The translations under genes were made by a program, and so were the position numbers. From Pseudanabaena sp. PCC 7367 (lineage in GTDB: Bacteria; Cyanobacteriota; Cyanobacteriia; Pseudanabaenales; Pseudanabaenaceae): a stretch of DNA of 64,000 nucleotides. This document shows positions 62,289-64,000 of the stretch, piece after piece. How positions within the stretch are numbered: position 1 is the stretch's first letter; each line of letters begins with the position of its first letter. The stretch is from positions 4,288,001 through 4,352,000 of the forward strand of contig NC_019701.1 in the NCBI RefSeq assembly GCF_000317065.1, given 5' to 3'. The notes under the pieces were generated by a model. The model saw only the letters and a list, made by a program, of their open reading frames with translations. It searched no databases and was not told the origin of the DNA.

Positions 62289-62861
62289 AGGATCGCTAAT
62301 TGGGTGATTAGATGTTTGGGGTTAGTCAATGTCAACAACTATAAGCAGGGTGATTTGCGCCTTTCGGAGACTATTGGCCTGGACTTTGAATAAATCAATC
62401 AAAAATAATTGTGCGGCAGTTGAGTGCCAGCTAGGGGATATTCATCCACTAATAATTTGGCAGCAGATTATTTTTAACTTAGAGATTTAGAGGTAGGGAT
62501 AGGATTCTTTGCAAATTTGTGAAGCTTGGTAGATTTATTAGTAGATGTAGATATTAGAACTGGGTTTGGAAAGTAACATAATCAGCCTTCATTCGGCTCT
62601 ACCAATTAAGACCAATTAAGACCAATTAAGATAAACTTAGCCACACTACATTGACCTAAACGATCGCACTTGCCTAGATTTATATTGTTATTGTTCCTTA
62701 CTTAAGCCTGATTGGTTTGTATCAATTATTGCTTAAATCCTAGATTGCCTAAGTCCCAGGCTGTCGGCTCAAGTTGATTTGGGGATATGTCTATCCACAA
62801 TCCCACAGCAGCAATCGCTATTCTTGCCAAGGGGTGGTTGAAATTTGTATTAATGCCTTAA
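62289..62861. other. Intergenic region with a 10-bp tandem triplicate
   Basis: About 570 bp, no gene. It contains three exact ACCAATTAAG units (62601-62630). The K+ channel promoter lies in the right-hand part of its flank. Confidence 0.45.
62601..62630. repeat. Three tandem copies of ACCAATTAAG
   Basis: Three exact 10-bp units in noncoding DNA. Confidence 0.85.
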
Positions 62862-63758
62862 TTACAATGTGGCTAAAAAATCACTTACCACCTGTTTGAC
62901 ATCCTGTTCTTCTACATCCACCAAGTAGTTCAAGCGCCGCATTTCCACCGCATCAAGCCGACCCGCCAAACTGCTCAGGGCTGGTTCCAATTCTGGATGT
63001 TCTGCCAATGTGTCTAAACGCACAACCGGGGCGGCGGTATAGGTGGGGAAGTAGTTGCGATCGTCTTTGAGCACTACTAAATCTAACGATTCGATCAAAG
63101 CGTCGGTAGTGCCAACGGAGATTAGATCCACCTGCCCATCTGCCAGGGCACGATAGGTAAGGCTGTAGTCCATTGTTTTGGGCGTACCAGCAAAGACCAT
63201 TTCATAGGTACTCAGCAATCCATCCAGGCCGTCTTTGCGTTCAATGAATTCAAAGTCAAACCCAGCTTGCCACTCAGGTGTATAGGCAGTGACATCGGAA
63301 ATAGTTGCGATCGCAAATTGGCGGGCATCTTCCCCCCGAATCACGATCGCTTGATTGTTGGCAAACCCAAACGAGGGCAGCCAGGTAAGCTGAAAATCCT
63401 CTTGGTATTGTTTTTGCAGTTGCGAGGCTACCGCATCAGCGTTGCTGCTCGGTTCATTCTTCAGGATCGCCACAAAAGCAGTGCCCGTATATTCGGGATA
63501 AATATCTAGCTCACCGGTGGTGATCGCCTGATGGCAAATGAAAGTACCGCCCAGATTCAAGCGCCGTTTCACTTCTAAATCCGTGCTGGCTTCGATTTGC
63601 TGAGCAATCAATTCACCTAGAATAATACTCTCGGTAAAGTTTTTGGAACCAACTACGATCGCCTTAGCCTGGTTGGTCTGATCATTACAAGCCACGATCG
63701 CCACAGTCACTACAAGCATGGTTAGCAGCAAACCGATTGTTTGTTTAAACCTTCTCAT
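62862..63758 (-). CDS. Osmoprotectant ABC transporter substrate-binding lipoprotein (OpuAC/ProX-like)
   Basis: A 298-residue protein. A lipoprotein signal peptide ends in AIVAC (Cys24). The mature part carries the type II binding protein features of glycine-betaine/choline receptors: VVGSKNFTESIILGELIAQQIE, ICHQAITTGELDIYPEYTGTAFV, and DLISVGTTDALIES with VVLKDDRNYFPTYTAAPVVR. It binds quaternary ammonium compounds or a similar osmoprotectant on the periplasmic side. Permease and ATPase partners are not in the window; they may lie beyond the right-hand edge. Confidence 0.88.
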   Translation of the reverse strand: MRRFKQTIGLLLTMLVVTVAIVACNDQTNQAKAIVVGSKNFTESIILGELIAQQIEASTDLEVKRRLNLGGTFICHQAITTGELDIYPEYTGTAFVAILKNEPSSNADAVASQLQKQYQEDFQLTWLPSFGFANNQAIVIRGEDARQFAIATISDVTAYTPEWQAGFDFEFIERKDGLDGLLSTYEMVFAGTPKTMDYSLTYRALADGQVDLISVGTTDALIESLDLVVLKDDRNYFPTYTAAPVVRLDTLAEHPELEPALSSLAGRLDAVEMRRLNYLVDVEEQDVKQVVSDFLATL

Positions 63759-64000
63759 TCGCTACCTCTGCCTAAAATCTGATGAAACACGATCTTGATC
63801 ATTCATATAAGTGATATTCATATAAGTGATTAAGCACCCAACCGAAATTGGCTGGCACAAATAGTAAGCGAATTTACTACCTAATCCGATTAACTATTAA
63901 GTATCTTTACGGTCACGCAACAAAAGTTAAACAAAAAACATGAAGAAACTCTATAGAATATTAAGTTAGATGAGGTTCTTTAGGTTACACTAGCTACCAA
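63759..64000. other. Edge region upstream of the binding-protein gene
   Basis: The last 240 bp contain an ATTCATATAAGTG duplication near 63802-63828 and no gene. The sequence ends mid-region. Confidence 0.4.

Overview
The window is chromosomal DNA from a cyanobacterium. Iterated GCGATCGC/CGATCG palindromes occur throughout, together with cyanobacterial families: a cyAbrB regulator, a GUN4-domain protein, a photosystem II-type S4 protein, a Tic22-like protein, an SLH/OprB porin, synechoxanthin-type carotenoid enzymes and an icfG-type regulatory cluster. Gene spacing is loose, GC is moderate, and nothing shown places it below phylum level; a filamentous Pseudanabaena/Leptolyngbya-type organism is a guess.

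Layout. 0.5-7.7 kb: cyAbrB regulator, exported pentapeptide protein, GUN4 protein, unusual S8 protease, S4 protein, coiled-coil protein. 6.5-10.1 kb: a FAD/Rieske fusion and a Rieske oxygenase, best read as cruE-cruH. 11.3-14.8 kb: two-gene ABC-2 exporter and a mechanosensitive channel protein. 16.7-21.0 kb: the rpmH-rnpA-PH protein-yidC-jag-DUF177 block, on the minus strand. 21.4-29.1 kb: Tic22-like protein, DUF697 GTPase, RTX-type protein and porin. 29.5-34.0 kb: a co-directional group of one DUF5602-like protein, four mutually related NTF2/SnoaL-fold proteins and one VOC protein. 35.4-41.0 kb: AGE epimerase, STAS, GlgX, STAS and RsbW-like kinase, which matches the Synechocystis icfG cluster without the IcfG phosphatase. 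41.3-42.04 kb: an insertion-sequence remnant with a nested, MITE-like inverted repeat. 42.2-51.7 kb: PepP, secreted and pentapeptide proteins, SNase, Ser/Thr kinase, SPFH protein, LivH-type permease, SLH protein and MoaD/ThiS protein. 52.0-52.9 kb: tRNA-Glu(UUC), a second Glu-like tRNA with a UUA anticodon, and hisG starting 13 nt after it. 53-64 kb: DUF3598, Uma2, APH/kinase fusion, ExoD, pentapeptide, DM13, peroxiredoxin, K+ channel and betaine-binding protein.

Most unusual items. (1) The tRNA-Glu-like gene whose anticodon would read UAA. Its anticodon and T stems differ from the neighbouring tRNA-Glu by compensatory changes, and it sits in the hisG leader. (2) The NTF2-like paralogue array with VOC and DUF5602-like genes, for which I know no described function. 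(3) The icfG-type partner-switch cluster lacking its phosphatase. (4) The linked FAD/Rieske and Rieske-oxygenase pair. All functional statements come from reading sequence and family knowledge; no searches were run.
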